Positions 53,228-62,507 of a stretch of 64,000 nt of DNA are shown in pieces. Under the pieces are notes generated by a model. That model was not told the DNA's origin. It did no database searches and saw only the letters and a list, made by a program, of their open reading frames with translations. Source of the stretch: Streptomyces sp. MNU76. GTDB lineage: Bacteria > Actinomycetota > Actinomycetes > Streptomycetales > Streptomycetaceae. The translations under genes and the position numbers were made by a program. The stretch spans positions 372,001 to 436,000 of the forward strand of contig NZ_JAJKLK010000006.1 in NCBI RefSeq assembly GCF_020982545.1, in the 5' to 3' direction. Positions within the stretch are counted from its first letter, which is position 1; the number at the start of each line of letters is the position of its first letter.

Positions 53228-54452
53228 CTACGCGGGCTGCCGCCGCAGTTCCGCCAGGTGCTGCCGGGCGTGCTCCACGGCCCCGGTCCGGCGCCCGGGG
53301 ACCCTGCCGCGCAACTCCACGAACTCGACGCCGAGTTGGTGGGCACGCGCGGTGTCCGTGATCAGGCTCCACTGATGGTGCGCGCGGTCGACCGCGGCCT
53401 CCACCACCGGGTCCTGGGCCGCCCGCCCCGCAGCGAGCCGCGCCCGGGCGACCCCCATCCAGGCGGCGCAGCTGCCCGCCGGGTCCCCCGCGAACATGGC
53501 GAGATCGGCCCGCACCTCCCGCCAGTGCAGCACCTCCTCCGACCCGTCCCCGAACTCCCGCAGGGCCCCCTGCTCCCACCGAGCGGCGAGGCGTCGGCCT
53601 CACCGTGCCGTCCCGCCCCGACGGCCGCGCTGATGGCATCGTGCGGATCGACGCCGGCCTCCCCGACGTCCGCAGCCTCCCCGGCCGCCGGGGTCACGGG
53701 CGCGGGCGGGAGCTCGGGGCGGCCGACCGGGACCGGGGCACAGCCCCTGGGGACGGGGACGGGCAGGGGCAGCGGGTGCGGGGGCAGCGGGTGCGGCAGC
53801 GCCGAACGCGGCACCAGCCCGGGCGCCCGTCGCGTCGTAGGAGAGCACCAGGTCGCCGTAACCCCCGTCCTGGCGAGCACCTGCTCGTGCAGGACGGCCT
53901 CCGGCCGCTGCCCGCTCCGCAGTATCGTCGCCAACGCCTTCATGTACGCCGGCACGGCCACCCCCGCCGCACCCCACCGACCGGCGGCGCGACCCGCCCG
54001 TACACACTCACCCCCGGCCCGAGCGCCAACGGTCGCCCGGCCAGCTGCTGCCACACCTCCGCGTCGGCGTGCAGATCGACGAACAGCGTGGTGGACCCGG
54101 GCGTCCGCAGCCGCAGCTCCTCCACGATCCAGTGCCAGGGGAACGCGGTGTAGCGCACGGTCGCCGGAGTCGTTCGCGCCAGCGCCAGATGCACGAGCCG
54201 CTGCTTGCGGTCGAGTTGCAACTGCCCGGCGAGATACACGGTGAGCGGGCCGGGCGCGGTGGCCGCCGCGCGCAACCGTGTCAGGACGGCCTGGGGCTCC
54301 AGCGGATCGGCCAGCTCCACGACGTTCGCCGTGGCCGTGCCGGACAGCACCTCGGGTGTGACGGCCGCCAGTACGGGGAGCACGGAGGCCGCGTCCACCA
54401 GGCACCCCATGCCCATGGGCGAGGCCGCGAGCAGCAGCACCGTTCCCGGCAT
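53228..54452 (-). pseudogene. Uncharacterised protein, several frame changes
   Basis: From ATG 54452 (GGGAGGG upstream): TVLLLAASPMGMGCLVDAAS, then strands and helices (LTVYLAGQLQLDRKQRLVHL, STTLFVDLHADAEVW). Near 53960-54000 it changes frame to AYMKALATILRSGQRPEAVL, changes again around 53850-53870 (GDLVLSYDATGARAG), passes through a Pro/Ala linker and ends LHWREVRADLAMFAGDPAGS to GAVEHARQHLAELRRQPA. Codon bias is strong in every piece, so it is a gene with at least three to four indels. Family not recognised; the C-terminus is TPR-like. Confidence 0.6.
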
Positions 54453-54571
54453 CGTTCCCTCCCCGTCGATCACGTGCACCAGCCAGCACGGTAACCGCTG
54501 CGCGTGCAAAGGGGGAAAGGAGCGGGACGAAAGCGGAGGCGGGCGCCCCGCGTGAACCGGCGGAGCATCGC

Positions 54572-55798
54572 TCACTTCGGCGCGCTCGGCGCCCGCCGCA
54601 CCGGCGCCGACGCCCGCCGCACCGCGAAGATCGTCGTGTCGTCGTCGAGGAAGCCGCCGGTGTGGGCGAGGACGCCGTCCCGGACGAGCCGGACCAGGGA
54701 CTCCGGGGCGAGCGCGGGCGCCCCGGCGGCGAGAGCGCGGGTGAGGTACTCGCGGAGCGGGAAGAAGACGCCGCGCCCGTCGCGCGCCTCCGTCACCCCG
54801 TCCGTGACCAGGAGCAACGTCTCGTCGGCGGCGAGCCGCACCGTGGCCGTCCGGGTCTCCGGCGGGGCCAACTCGCCCAGCCCCAGCGGCAGTCCGTCCG
54901 GCAGCGGGAGGAAGCGCACGCCGTGGGGGGAGAGCAGCAGCGGGGGTTCGTGGCCGAAGTTGACGACGTCCACGGTGAGCGCGTCGAGCCCCGTGAGGTC
55001 CGGGCCCCAGTCGGTGCGCTCGCTACGCAGTTCGGGGAAGTCCAGCAGGACGGCGGTGGCGAAGCGTTCGGCGTCGTCGCGGCCGACGTGCGCGCAGTAG
55101 CGCACGTGGCGGACCATCCGGGTCTCCAGCCGCTCGGCCACGGTGACCGGTTCGGCCTCGTGGTACGCGGCCTCGCGGAACGTGCCGAGCAGCACGGAGG
55201 CCGCCTCGACCGCCGCGAGCCCCTTGCCCTGGACGTCGCCGATGACGACGCGCGTGCCGTAGGGGCTGGGCTGTATGTCGTAGAAGTCGCCGCCGACCCG
55301 GGCCTCGCTGTCGGCGGCGAGGTAGATCTCGGCGTGGTCGAGGCCGCCGACGTCCGGCGGGAGCTGGCGCAGCAGGATACGGCGGGTGGTGTCGACGACG
55401 GCCCGCATGTGCAGCATCCGCTCCTGCCCGCGCAGCCGCACCGCGCAGACCAGCACGGACAGGATGCCGCCCAGGGTGACGAGGACGAAGTCCGGCAGGC
55501 CGGTGGGCTCCTGGTGGGACCAGGAGCTGTCGCCCACGATGTACATGAGCATCGCGAGCGCCGCGAACAGCGCGGTCGTCCACACCCGGCAGACCGCGGC
55601 GGCCGTGCCCGGGACGAGCACCAGCCAGGAGATGACCCGGAAGTCGCCGCTGGTGAACCAGTCGACCACCGGTACGGCCAGCAGCACGACCAGCGGCGGC
55701 AGCCAGGCGACGTTCCGCCCGTGGATCCGCAGCGGCTGCTGCCGCGCGACGGGGTCCGGCTCCCGGCGCCCGAGCGGCACCGGCATCCGCATCCGCAT
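54572..55798 (-). CDS. Membrane-bound PP2C (SpoIIE-type) phosphatase
   Basis: 408 residues from ATG 55798 (TGTGGGG upstream; ATGs at 55792 and 55786 are alternatives). An N-terminal membrane unit has about four helices (WLPPLVVLLAVPVVDWF, ALFAALAMLMYIVGDSS, FVLVTLGGILSVLVCAVRL). The phosphatase domain carries RVGGDFYDI, VVIGDVQGKGLAAV, NFGHEPPLLL and DGVTEARD, with the metal-binding Asps present. Dephosphorylates anti-anti-sigma proteins. Typical Streptomyces arrangement, apparently transcribed alone. Confidence 0.92.
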   Translation of the reverse strand: MRMRMPVPLGRREPDPVARQQPLRIHGRNVAWLPPLVVLLAVPVVDWFTSGDFRVISWLVLVPGTAAAVCRVWTTALFAALAMLMYIVGDSSWSHQEPTGLPDFVLVTLGGILSVLVCAVRLRGQERMLHMRAVVDTTRRILLRQLPPDVGGLDHAEIYLAADSEARVGGDFYDIQPSPYGTRVVIGDVQGKGLAAVEAASVLLGTFREAAYHEAEPVTVAERLETRMVRHVRYCAHVGRDDAERFATAVLLDFPELRSERTDWGPDLTGLDALTVDVVNFGHEPPLLLSPHGVRFLPLPDGLPLGLGELAPPETRTATVRLAADETLLLVTDGVTEARDGRGVFFPLREYLTRALAAGAPALAPESLVRLVRDGVLAHTGGFLDDDTTIFAVRRASAPVRRAPSAPK

Positions 55799-55876
55799 GC
55801 CCCACAGCGAAACACGCCCCACGCCCCCGCATCCCGGCCCACCACGGCCGTGCCCCATGACGGCCGCAGGCCGTCC

Positions 55877-55897
55877 AGGGCGCGGGGAACTGCGCGA
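55877..55897 (+). repeat. Dispersed Streptomyces intergenic repeat, copy 1
   Basis: Shares GGCGCGGGGAACTGCGCGA exactly with 61275-61320. This word, followed by (C/A)CAGCCCC, is one I know as frequent in Streptomyces intergenic DNA. It lies 80 bp upstream of the phosphatase start. Confidence 0.65.
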
Positions 55898-56087
55898 TCA
55901 GCCCCGACGAAGCCGCAGCCGCCCGCCCACGAGCTCCCCGAGCTGTCAGGCGTCCCCGCAGCGACCCTGCCCAGGTCTCCCCACCCCCGTAAGAAACCCC
56001 CACCCCCGACTTGCCAGCGCCCCTCCCCAGGTGTGCTCTGGAAGACGGGGCGGAGACTGACGGGGGAGGCAAGAGAGGAGTGCTCCC

Positions 56088-56582
56088 ATGGCTCAGACGG
56101 CACCCACTCCGGGACACCCGGGGATCCCGGGCGGACCCTCGGCCCAGGGCGGCCCCCCGGCCCCGGCCAGGTCGGCGGCGCCGGCCTCGCCCGATGTCTT
56201 CAGTGAGCGCACGCACCGGCTCACGAACCTGATCCTGCCCGTGGTCCTCGGCCTCGTCTACGGCTACTGGGCCGCGGCGATGAACCGTGACGCCGGCCCC
56301 ATCACCGGCTGGAACGTCCTCTTCGGCTTCGTGACAGCGTTCGTGTTCGCGGCGCTCTACATCGCCGTACAGACCGTGGCACCCCGGCTGCGCCGCGAAC
56401 CGCACGCCCTCCTCTGGGCCGCCTTCGCGGGCTGCGCCTTCGGCTTCCTCTACAGCCAGGCCACCCAGCACACCGTGGTGCGCTCGACGCTCATGTCCCT
56501 CGGTATCGCGGCGGCGGTCTTCGCGGTGACCTTCTACCGCTACTACACCCACGAGGACGCGACCGGTCACCGCCGGCGCTGA
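56088..56582 (+). CDS. Small integral membrane protein
   Basis: 164 residues from ATG 56088 (GAGGAG upstream). A Pro/Ala-rich cytoplasmic start, then four helices: LTNLILPVVLGLVYGYWAAA, VLFGFVTAFVFAALYIAVQT, HALLWAAFAGCAFGFLY and TLMSLGIAAAVFAVTFYRYY, and a basic/His tail. No family assigned. Confidence 0.8.
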   Translation: MAQTAPTPGHPGIPGGPSAQGGPPAPARSAAPASPDVFSERTHRLTNLILPVVLGLVYGYWAAAMNRDAGPITGWNVLFGFVTAFVFAALYIAVQTVAPRLRREPHALLWAAFAGCAFGFLYSQATQHTVVRSTLMSLGIAAAVFAVTFYRYYTHEDATGHRRR

Positions 56583-56617
56583 CCGGTCCGGTCAGCGCGA
56601 GCGACGCGTCGGCCCGC

Positions 56618-57142
56618 TCACTCCTCCTCCCACTCCCAGGTGCCGGAGGCAGTGAACGTCCACGTGAACGAGACGGACCCGGAACCGTGCCCGTCCTGGC
56701 AGGGATCACAGTCCTTCCAGCTCGGGCACGGATCCGTGCAGTTCGGCACCGAGCGGCCGTGCGTGTCGACGTACACCGCGCTCGCCCAGCCGCGGACGTC
56801 CCCGAGCCAGTACCAGTGCGGGTCGCCGAACACCTTCTGGCCCCGGACCTCGCAGTCGACGACGGCCCGGCTGCCCGGCGCGAGGGAGCCGACGACCCGG
56901 GAGTCCGTGGTCGGCTGTGCGCGGAGGTTGAGGTCACCGCCCGAGACGACCGTGCCGCGGACGGAGCCGTCGGAGGCGGCCGCCGCCGTGGTCCCGAGCG
57001 CCGTCACCGCGAGCACACCACCGGTGACACCGGCCGCGACGAGCGCCCGCAGGGCCGAAGTGCCCAGGGGACTCGGGGAACTCGGGGAACAGGGGGAACA
57101 AGGGGAAGCGGACGACTTCGGAGTACGCGGATCACTACGCAT
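56618..57142 (-). CDS. Secreted SH3-domain protein
   Basis: 174 residues from ATG 57142. A Ser/Pro/Cys-rich start (SASPCSPCSPSSPSPLG), hydrophobic helix (ALVAAGVTGGVLAVTALGTT), then a bacterial SH3 domain: GGDLNLRAQPTTDSRVVGSL, VDCEVRGQKVFGDPHWYWLG, WASAVYVDTHG. The C-terminus is Cys/Trp-rich (NCTDPCPSWKDCDPCQDGHG). SH3 domains of this type bind cell-wall peptides. Confidence 0.82.
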   Translation of the reverse strand: MRSDPRTPKSSASPCSPCSPSSPSPLGTSALRALVAAGVTGGVLAVTALGTTAAAASDGSVRGTVVSGGDLNLRAQPTTDSRVVGSLAPGSRAVVDCEVRGQKVFGDPHWYWLGDVRGWASAVYVDTHGRSVPNCTDPCPSWKDCDPCQDGHGSGSVSFTWTFTASGTWEWEEE

Positions 57143-57367
57143 GCTTGGCCTCCTCGACACCCCCTTCGCCACCCCCTGTCACTCTTCCTCCAGGTAACAC
57201 CCGTTCGAGTGAGCGCTCCACCGGAGAGACACCCGCCACCGCCCTTGCCACCATGGGAGCCGCTCCTCCCCGGTCCCCTCCCCGTTCGGCTTGTCCTGGG
57301 GGGCCATTCGCAGTCACGTCCGTCGGGAGCGCTCGCGAGGTCGTGGGCGGAGGTCTTGCCTGGAGGG

Positions 57368-58306
57368 GTGTCCCACCGAGTCCGTGGCGCCCTGTCGGCC
57401 GTACTGACCGCGCTCGCCTGCCTGCTCACGCCGGTGGGCGCGCTGTCCGCGTGGGCGACGTACGAGCTCGCGGACCGGACGCGCTACGAGGCGGTCATGG
57501 CGCCGCTGGCGACCGACCCGGCCGTACGGGAGGCGCTGGCGGACGCGGTCGCCGCCGGCATCCTGCGCGAGGTCCGGGTCGGGCCGCCACTGCGGCAGCC
57601 GGTACGGGAGTTCACCCACGACGCGGCGCACTCCTTCACCCAGACCGAGGCGTTCCGCATGGCCTGGCACATGGTGAACCGGGCGGCGCACGACGCGGTC
57701 CTGAGGGCGGTGCGCGCCGAGGACGCGGACGGCGCGGGCGCGGGCGGGCCCGGCGTCGGCGGGCCGCGGGGGGTGACGCTCGACCTCGCGCCGGTCGGCG
57801 AGCGGGTCAAACGTCAACTCGTGCGCGACCACGTGCCGTTCGCCCATCGCATCCCGGTCGCGCGCACCGAGGTCGAGGTCCTGTCGGCCACGGAACTGGT
57901 CCAGCTTCGAAAGGGGTATCGCGTGCTGGAAATCGCCGCGTTCTGGCTTCCGGTCGGTGCGCTCGCACTGGCCGCCGGTGGTGTGCTCGTCGCCACGCAG
58001 CGCCGTCGGGCCGTCTGTGCGACGGGTCTCGGCGCGGCGCTCGGCGGCGCGCTGCTCGGCGTCGCCGTGGCCCTCGGCCGCCACCTCACGCTCGCCGACC
58101 TGCCGCCGGACGTCTCCCCGGCTGCCGCGGGTGCCGTCTACGACGCGCTCACGGCCACCCTGCGCACGGTGACCTGGGGGCTGGTGCTGCTCGGCACGAC
58201 CGTGGCCGCCGGCGCCTGGCTCACGGGCCACCTCGTGCGACATCGCCGAGCGTCCGCAGCGCCCCCGCCAGCACCGGCGGAGGAACCGACGCGAGCCCGA
58301 GCCTGA
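57368..58306 (+). CDS. Integral membrane protein of unknown function
   Basis: 312 residues if GTG 57368 is the start; GGAGG is then too close, so the true start may differ. Helix 1 AVLTALACLLTPVGALSAWA, a long extracytoplasmic helical part (TRYEAVMAPLATDPAVREAL, HDAAHSFTQTEAFRMAWHMV), then helices VLEIAAFWLPVGALALAAGG, GLGAALGGALLGVAVALG and VTWGLVLLGTTVAAGAWL. The 3' end overlaps the convergent MocR gene by 86 bp. Confidence 0.75.
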   Translation: MSHRVRGALSAVLTALACLLTPVGALSAWATYELADRTRYEAVMAPLATDPAVREALADAVAAGILREVRVGPPLRQPVREFTHDAAHSFTQTEAFRMAWHMVNRAAHDAVLRAVRAEDADGAGAGGPGVGGPRGVTLDLAPVGERVKRQLVRDHVPFAHRIPVARTEVEVLSATELVQLRKGYRVLEIAAFWLPVGALALAAGGVLVATQRRRAVCATGLGAALGGALLGVAVALGRHLTLADLPPDVSPAAAGAVYDALTATLRTVTWGLVLLGTTVAAGAWLTGHLVRHRRASAAPPPAPAEEPTRARA

Positions 58307-59629
58307 CGCAGTCGGCGGCGGCCGCGGCCTGGCCCGCGAACACCCCCGACCCGCGCCGCACCCCCGCGACACGGAACGCCGGCCCCGGGGTGACCGCCAC
58401 GCCCCGTGCGACCGCCGCCGCGCGGAACGTGTCCGCCCGCCAGGGCTCGGGCAGCTCCCACCACGCGTAGTAGGCCCGCGCGTCCCCCCGTACGGCGAAC
58501 CCCGCGAGGTGCTCGGCGACCAGGCGCTGCCGTGCCGCCGCGTCGGCCCGCTTCGCCGCGACCAGCCGCGCGACCGTGCCGTCCCCGATCCAGCGCACCG
58601 CCGCCTCCAACGCGAACCGCCCCGCCGTCCAGCCGCCCGACCGCAGCGCGTCCGCCGCGCCCGCGACCCGGCCCTCCGGCACCACCAGGAACCCGACCGT
58701 CAGCCCCGGCGCCACCCGCTTGGACAGCCCGTCCACGACGAACACCCGCTCCGGCGCGTACGCGGCCAACGGCGGCAGCGCGCCCACATCGCCGACGGCC
58801 ACCTCACCCGGTTCCCCACCCGGCGCCCCGCTCGCCAGGAACGACCAGATCCGGTCCTCGATCACCGGCAGGTCCAACTCCCGCACCACACCCGCGAGTT
58901 CGGCCCGGCGCCCCGCCCTCATCGTCACGGATGTCGGGTTGTGCAGCGTCGGTTGGACGTACACCGCCGACAGCGGCGCCGCCCGGTGCGCGGCGGCCAC
59001 GGCCTCCGGCCGGAGCCCCTCCCCGTCCGTCGCGAGCGGCACCAGGGTGATCCCCAGCCGCCCGGCGATCTCCTTGACCAGCGGATACGTGAGGGACTCG
59101 ACGCCGACGCGCCTCCCGGGCCGTACGAGGTGGGCGAGGGCCGCGGCGATGGCCTGGCGGGCGTTCCCCGCGAAGAGGAACCGGCCCGGGTCCGGGCGCC
59201 AGCCCGCCGTGGCGAGCAACCCGGCCGCCGCCTCGCGCGCGGCGGCCGTACCGGTCGCGGGGGCGGTACTCAGCGCGTCCGTCAGCACGTCCGGCCGCAG
59301 CAACGGCGCCAGCCCGGTGGCCAGCAGCTCCGACTGGCCGGGCGCGGAAGGATAGTTGAGCTCCAGGTTCACCGGTGCCGAGCCCGCCGACTCCGCCAGC
59401 GCCCGCCCGGCCGGCGCCGTCGGAGCCGCCCGTACGAACGTCCCGCGCCCGACCTCCCCACCACCAGCCCGCGCCGCACCAGTTCCGCGTACACCCGCCC
59501 GGCGGTCGACCCGGCGATGCCCCGCCGCCGCGCGAACACCCGCTGCGGCGGCAGCCAGTCACCGGGTTGCAGCCGCCCGGTGGCGATGTCGTCCGCGATG
59601 CGATCGGCGATACGCCGGTAGTCGGCCAC
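58221..59629 (-). pseudogene. MocR-type regulator (GntR wHTH + PLP aminotransferase fold), one frameshift
   Basis: GTG 59629 with GAGGGGTGG upstream. Winged helix YRRIADRIADDIATGRLQPG, DWLPPQRVFARRRGIAGSTA, GRVYAELVRRGLVVG. At the four-C run 59456-59459 one base is missing; adding it reads GEVGRGTFVRAAPTAP and continues into the aminotransferase domain (SAVYVQPTLHNPTSVTMRAG, with the PLP Lys in FVVDGLSKRVAPGLTVG). MocR/PdxR/GabR proteins sense PLP or PLP-substrate adducts and usually bind direct repeats. Divergent from an alpha/beta hydrolase, with a direct repeat between. Confidence 0.85.
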
Positions 59630-59696
59630 GGTCCACCCCTCCCCTCGCCCTCGCCCTCGCCTGCCTCTACGTCCCACCCCGGCCCCCGGCCATCAC

Positions 59697-59732
59697 ATTG
59701 CACCGAGGGCAAAGATCTTATTGCACCGAGGG
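59697..59732. promoter_or_regulatory. Direct-repeat operator in the MocR divergon
   Basis: ATTGCACCGAGGG occurs twice in the same orientation (59697-59709 and 59720-59732), 23 bp apart start to start, about two helical turns. This is the usual layout of MocR-family sites. The repeats lie 68 bp from the MocR start and 24 bp from the hydrolase start. Confidence 0.7.
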
Positions 59733-59756
59733 TTGGGGCGTCCTAGGGTCGATGCC

Positions 59757-60552
59757 ATGACCACCTTCCTCGCATACGAGGACAAGGGGAACCCGCTCTC
59801 GCGGTGGCCTGCCCGCCTCCCCCCTCCCCCTCGTCCTCATCCACGGCCACCCCTTCGACCGCACGATGTGGCACCCGCAGATCAGCGAGTTCTCCGCCGC
59901 GCGCCGCGTCATCGCCCCCGATCTGCGCGGCTACGGCCGGTCCCCCGTCGTCCCGGGCGTCACCCCGCTCTCCACCTTCGCCGAGGACATCGCGGCGCTC
60001 CTGGACGAACTCGGGGTCCCGGAGTTCGTCCTCGGGGGCCTCTCCATGGGCGGCCAGATCGCGATGGAGTGCTACCGCCTGTTCCCGCACCGGGTCCGCG
60101 GCCTGCTCCTCGCCGACACCTTCCCGGCCGCCGAGACCGAGGAGGGCAGACGGACCCGGAACGCCATGGCCGACCGGCTGCTGCGCGAGGGCATGGCGGG
60201 GTACGCCGACGAGGTGCTGTTCAGGATGGTCGCGCCGTACGCCGACGCGGAGGTCGCGGCCCAGGTGCGCCGCATGATGACGGCCACCGATCCCGAGGGC
60301 GCCGCGGCGGCCCTGCGCGGGCGGGCCGAGCGCCCCGACTACCGCGAGCTGCTGACCCGCGTCACCGTCCCGGCGCTGGTCGTCGTGGGCGCCGACGACG
60401 ACTACACCCCGGTCTCCGACGCCGAGGCCATGCACGCCGCCCTCCCCGACTCCACCCTCCACGTCGTCGACGGCGCCGCCCACCTGCCGAACCTGGAACG
60501 CCCCGACGAGTTCAACAAGGCACTGGGGGCTTTCCTGGCCCGCCTGGACTGA
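59757..60552 (+). pseudogene. Alpha/beta hydrolase, one frameshift
   Basis: ATG 59757 reads TTFLAYEDKGNPLSR; the six-C run 59820-59825 has one base too many, after which LPLVLIHGHPFDRTMWHPQI continues in the next frame to the stop at 60552. Catalytic motifs: HGHPFDRTMW (oxyanion), GGLSMGGQIA (nucleophile Ser), ADDDYTPV (Asp) and DGAAHLPNLERP (His). About 265 residues when corrected. Divergent from MocR and probably regulated by it. Confidence 0.85.
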
Positions 60553-60729
60553 CCCTCCCGGGCTGTCCCTCCCGGGCTGACCCGCCTGGACCGAGCCGCA
60601 CCGGGTTCCCCGTCCCGGCCCTCCCACACCCCCATCACCCCTTTCACCCATTCGGCCTACACCACGTGCGGCCCCCTCCCTGCCGCGTGAGCATGCGGGT
60701 GAGCTGTCCATCCGTCGGAGGAGGCCCTC

Positions 60730-61185
60730 ATGGCCCAGCACAGCACCGCACCTCGCTCGAACGCCACGACGCAGGAAACGACCATGTCCCACCGGGGCGC
60801 CCGCTCGGAGTGGGCCCACGGCGGGACGGTCTTCGCCGGTGTCCTGATGATGGTCATCGGCGTCATGGGCATCCTCAACGGCATCGCCGGGATCGCCACG
60901 GACGACGTCTACGCGAACATCGGCAACTACGTCTTCGAGTTCAGCCTCACCACCTGGGGCTGGATCCATCTGGTGATCGGACTCTGCGTCCTGGGCACCG
61001 GATGGGGCGTCGTCCAGGGCCAGGACTGGGCCCGCGCGGTGGGGATCGCCCTGACCTCGCTGTTCGCCATCGAGTACTTCATGTTCCTGCCGTACGCGCC
61101 CGTCTGGTCGGTCGTCTGCATCGGCATCGCGGTCTTCGTGATCTGGTCCCTGGCGACGTCCCCGGACTTCAGTCACTCCGGCTGA
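60730..61185 (+). CDS. DUF7144-type membrane protein
   Basis: 151 residues from ATG 60730 with GGAGGAGG upstream. Four helices: GGTVFAGVLMMVIGVMGILN, WGWIHLVIGLCVLGTGWGV, ALTSLFAIEYFMFLPYAPVW, VVCIGIAVFVIWSLAT. The pattern FAGVxMxxxGxxxxxxGI then WGWxHLxxG is typical of this small Streptomyces membrane family of unknown function. Confidence 0.82.
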   Translation: MAQHSTAPRSNATTQETTMSHRGARSEWAHGGTVFAGVLMMVIGVMGILNGIAGIATDDVYANIGNYVFEFSLTTWGWIHLVIGLCVLGTGWGVVQGQDWARAVGIALTSLFAIEYFMFLPYAPVWSVVCIGIAVFVIWSLATSPDFSHSG

Positions 61186-61236
61186 ACGCCGAGCGCCCGA
61201 GAGCTCGCGAGGACAACGGACCCACGGCACCTACGG

Positions 61237-61278
61237 CTGAGGGGCGAAGCCGGGCGCAGCCCCGGCTTCGCCCCTCAG
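61237..61278 (+). terminator. Terminator of the DUF7144-type gene
   Basis: CTGAGGGGCGAAGCCGGG (61237-61254) pairs perfectly with CCCGGCTTCGCCCCTCAG (61261-61278), 6-base loop. It lies 52 bp after the stop codon and directly adjoins the dispersed repeat. Confidence 0.72.
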
Positions 61279-61320
61279 GGGCGCGGGGAACTGCGCGAGC
61301 CCCACCCACCCGCACCCGCC
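61275..61320 (+). repeat. Dispersed Streptomyces intergenic repeat, copy 2
   Basis: Contains GGCGCGGGGAACTGCGCGA, identical to the copy at 55877-55897, followed by GCCCCACCCACCCGC. It starts at the foot of the terminator hairpin, the usual context I associate with this repeat. Confidence 0.65.
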
Positions 61321-61412
61321 CACGCACCGCACCCCGATCCCGCCCCCGGCGCAACCTTCCCCACCCCACCCGTCCTTAAAAGGACCCGCCAAGAACAGCG
61401 AAGGCACCGGCC

Positions 61413-62450
61413 GTGGAGAGCGCGACCATCGAACGGCCGGACCCCGCCCCGGAACCCGCACCGCAGACCGGGCCGCGCCCGCGCAAGCGGCACGGCGGCA
61501 AGGCCTTCCTCGCCACCCTGCTGCTCCTGGGCGTCACCCTCGTCGTCGGCTCCCGTGCCGCCGACATCGACGCCTTCACCCCGGTCCCCCAACTCCTCGC
61601 GTTCCTGCCCTGGCTGCTCGCCCCCACCGGCCTCGCCCTCCTCCTCGCCCTCCTCGCCCGCCGCTGGATCGGCCTGACCTGGGGCGTGGTGCTCCTCGGC
61701 GCGCTGGCCTGGTACATCGAGCCGTACGGCAAGGCGAGCGAGCCGACCGGGCCGGTGCTCGCCGAGGTGCGGGTGATGGCGTCGAACGTACAGTTCGGCC
61801 GTGGCACCGACGCCCTCGTCAAGGCCGTACGCCGCGAGCGCCCCGACATCGTCTTCGTCTCGGAGTGCGAGCTCACCTGCTCGGCCGAGCTGCGCGACAA
61901 GCTCGGCGACCTGAGCGGCCGGACCCCCGACTACCCGCACCGGCAGTCCGTCGAGGGCTACGGCTCCACCGGCTCCGTCATCCTCAGCCGGTACCCCCTG
62001 AAGTCCGCCGACCCGATCCCCGGCTCGATGGGCATGCCGGGCGCCGTCGCCGACGTCGAGGGCCACCGCGTCCGGCTTCAGCTGGCGCACCCGATGCCGC
62101 CGCTGCCGGGGCAGCTGGACACCTGGCGGCGGGAGCTCGGCGCGCTGCGCGCGTACGCGGCGAAGGACCCCCGGACGCCCACCATCGTGGCCGGGGACTT
62201 CAACGCCTCCCAGGACCACGCGGCCTTCCGCGCGATCCTCGACACGGGGATGCACGACGCCGCCCGGCTGACCGGACAGGACCGCCGGGCGACGTGGCCC
62301 TCCCGGACGACACCGAGGTTCGGCGCCCAGATCGACCACGTCCTCGTCTCCGAGGAGGACTTCTCCGCCCGTGAGGTCCGCTTCCGGGAGCTGTCCGGCA
62401 CCGACCACAACGCCGTCGTCGTGGACCTCTCGCTGCACCGGCGCGGGTGA
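61413..62450 (+). CDS. Membrane-anchored endonuclease/exonuclease/phosphatase family protein
   Basis: 345 residues from GTG 61413. Pro-rich start, then three helices (AFLATLLLLGVTLVVGSRA, LLAFLPWLLAPTGLALLLAL, GLTWGVVLLGALAWYI). The extracytoplasmic EEP domain has MASNVQFGRG (Asn), FVSECE (Glu), VAGDFNASQDH (Asp/Asn), GAQIDHVLVS and the catalytic SGTDHNAVVVD. Metal-dependent phosphodiesterase fold; the substrate may be nucleic acid or phospholipid head groups. All catalytic residues are present. Confidence 0.88.
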   Translation: MESATIERPDPAPEPAPQTGPRPRKRHGGKAFLATLLLLGVTLVVGSRAADIDAFTPVPQLLAFLPWLLAPTGLALLLALLARRWIGLTWGVVLLGALAWYIEPYGKASEPTGPVLAEVRVMASNVQFGRGTDALVKAVRRERPDIVFVSECELTCSAELRDKLGDLSGRTPDYPHRQSVEGYGSTGSVILSRYPLKSADPIPGSMGMPGAVADVEGHRVRLQLAHPMPPLPGQLDTWRRELGALRAYAAKDPRTPTIVAGDFNASQDHAAFRAILDTGMHDAARLTGQDRRATWPSRTTPRFGAQIDHVLVSEEDFSAREVRFRELSGTDHNAVVVDLSLHRRG

Positions 62451-62507
62451 GCCGAAGGGGCAGGAACACCCCCGGAAACCTCCGATCACCCCGGCCATAA
62501 TGGGCGC

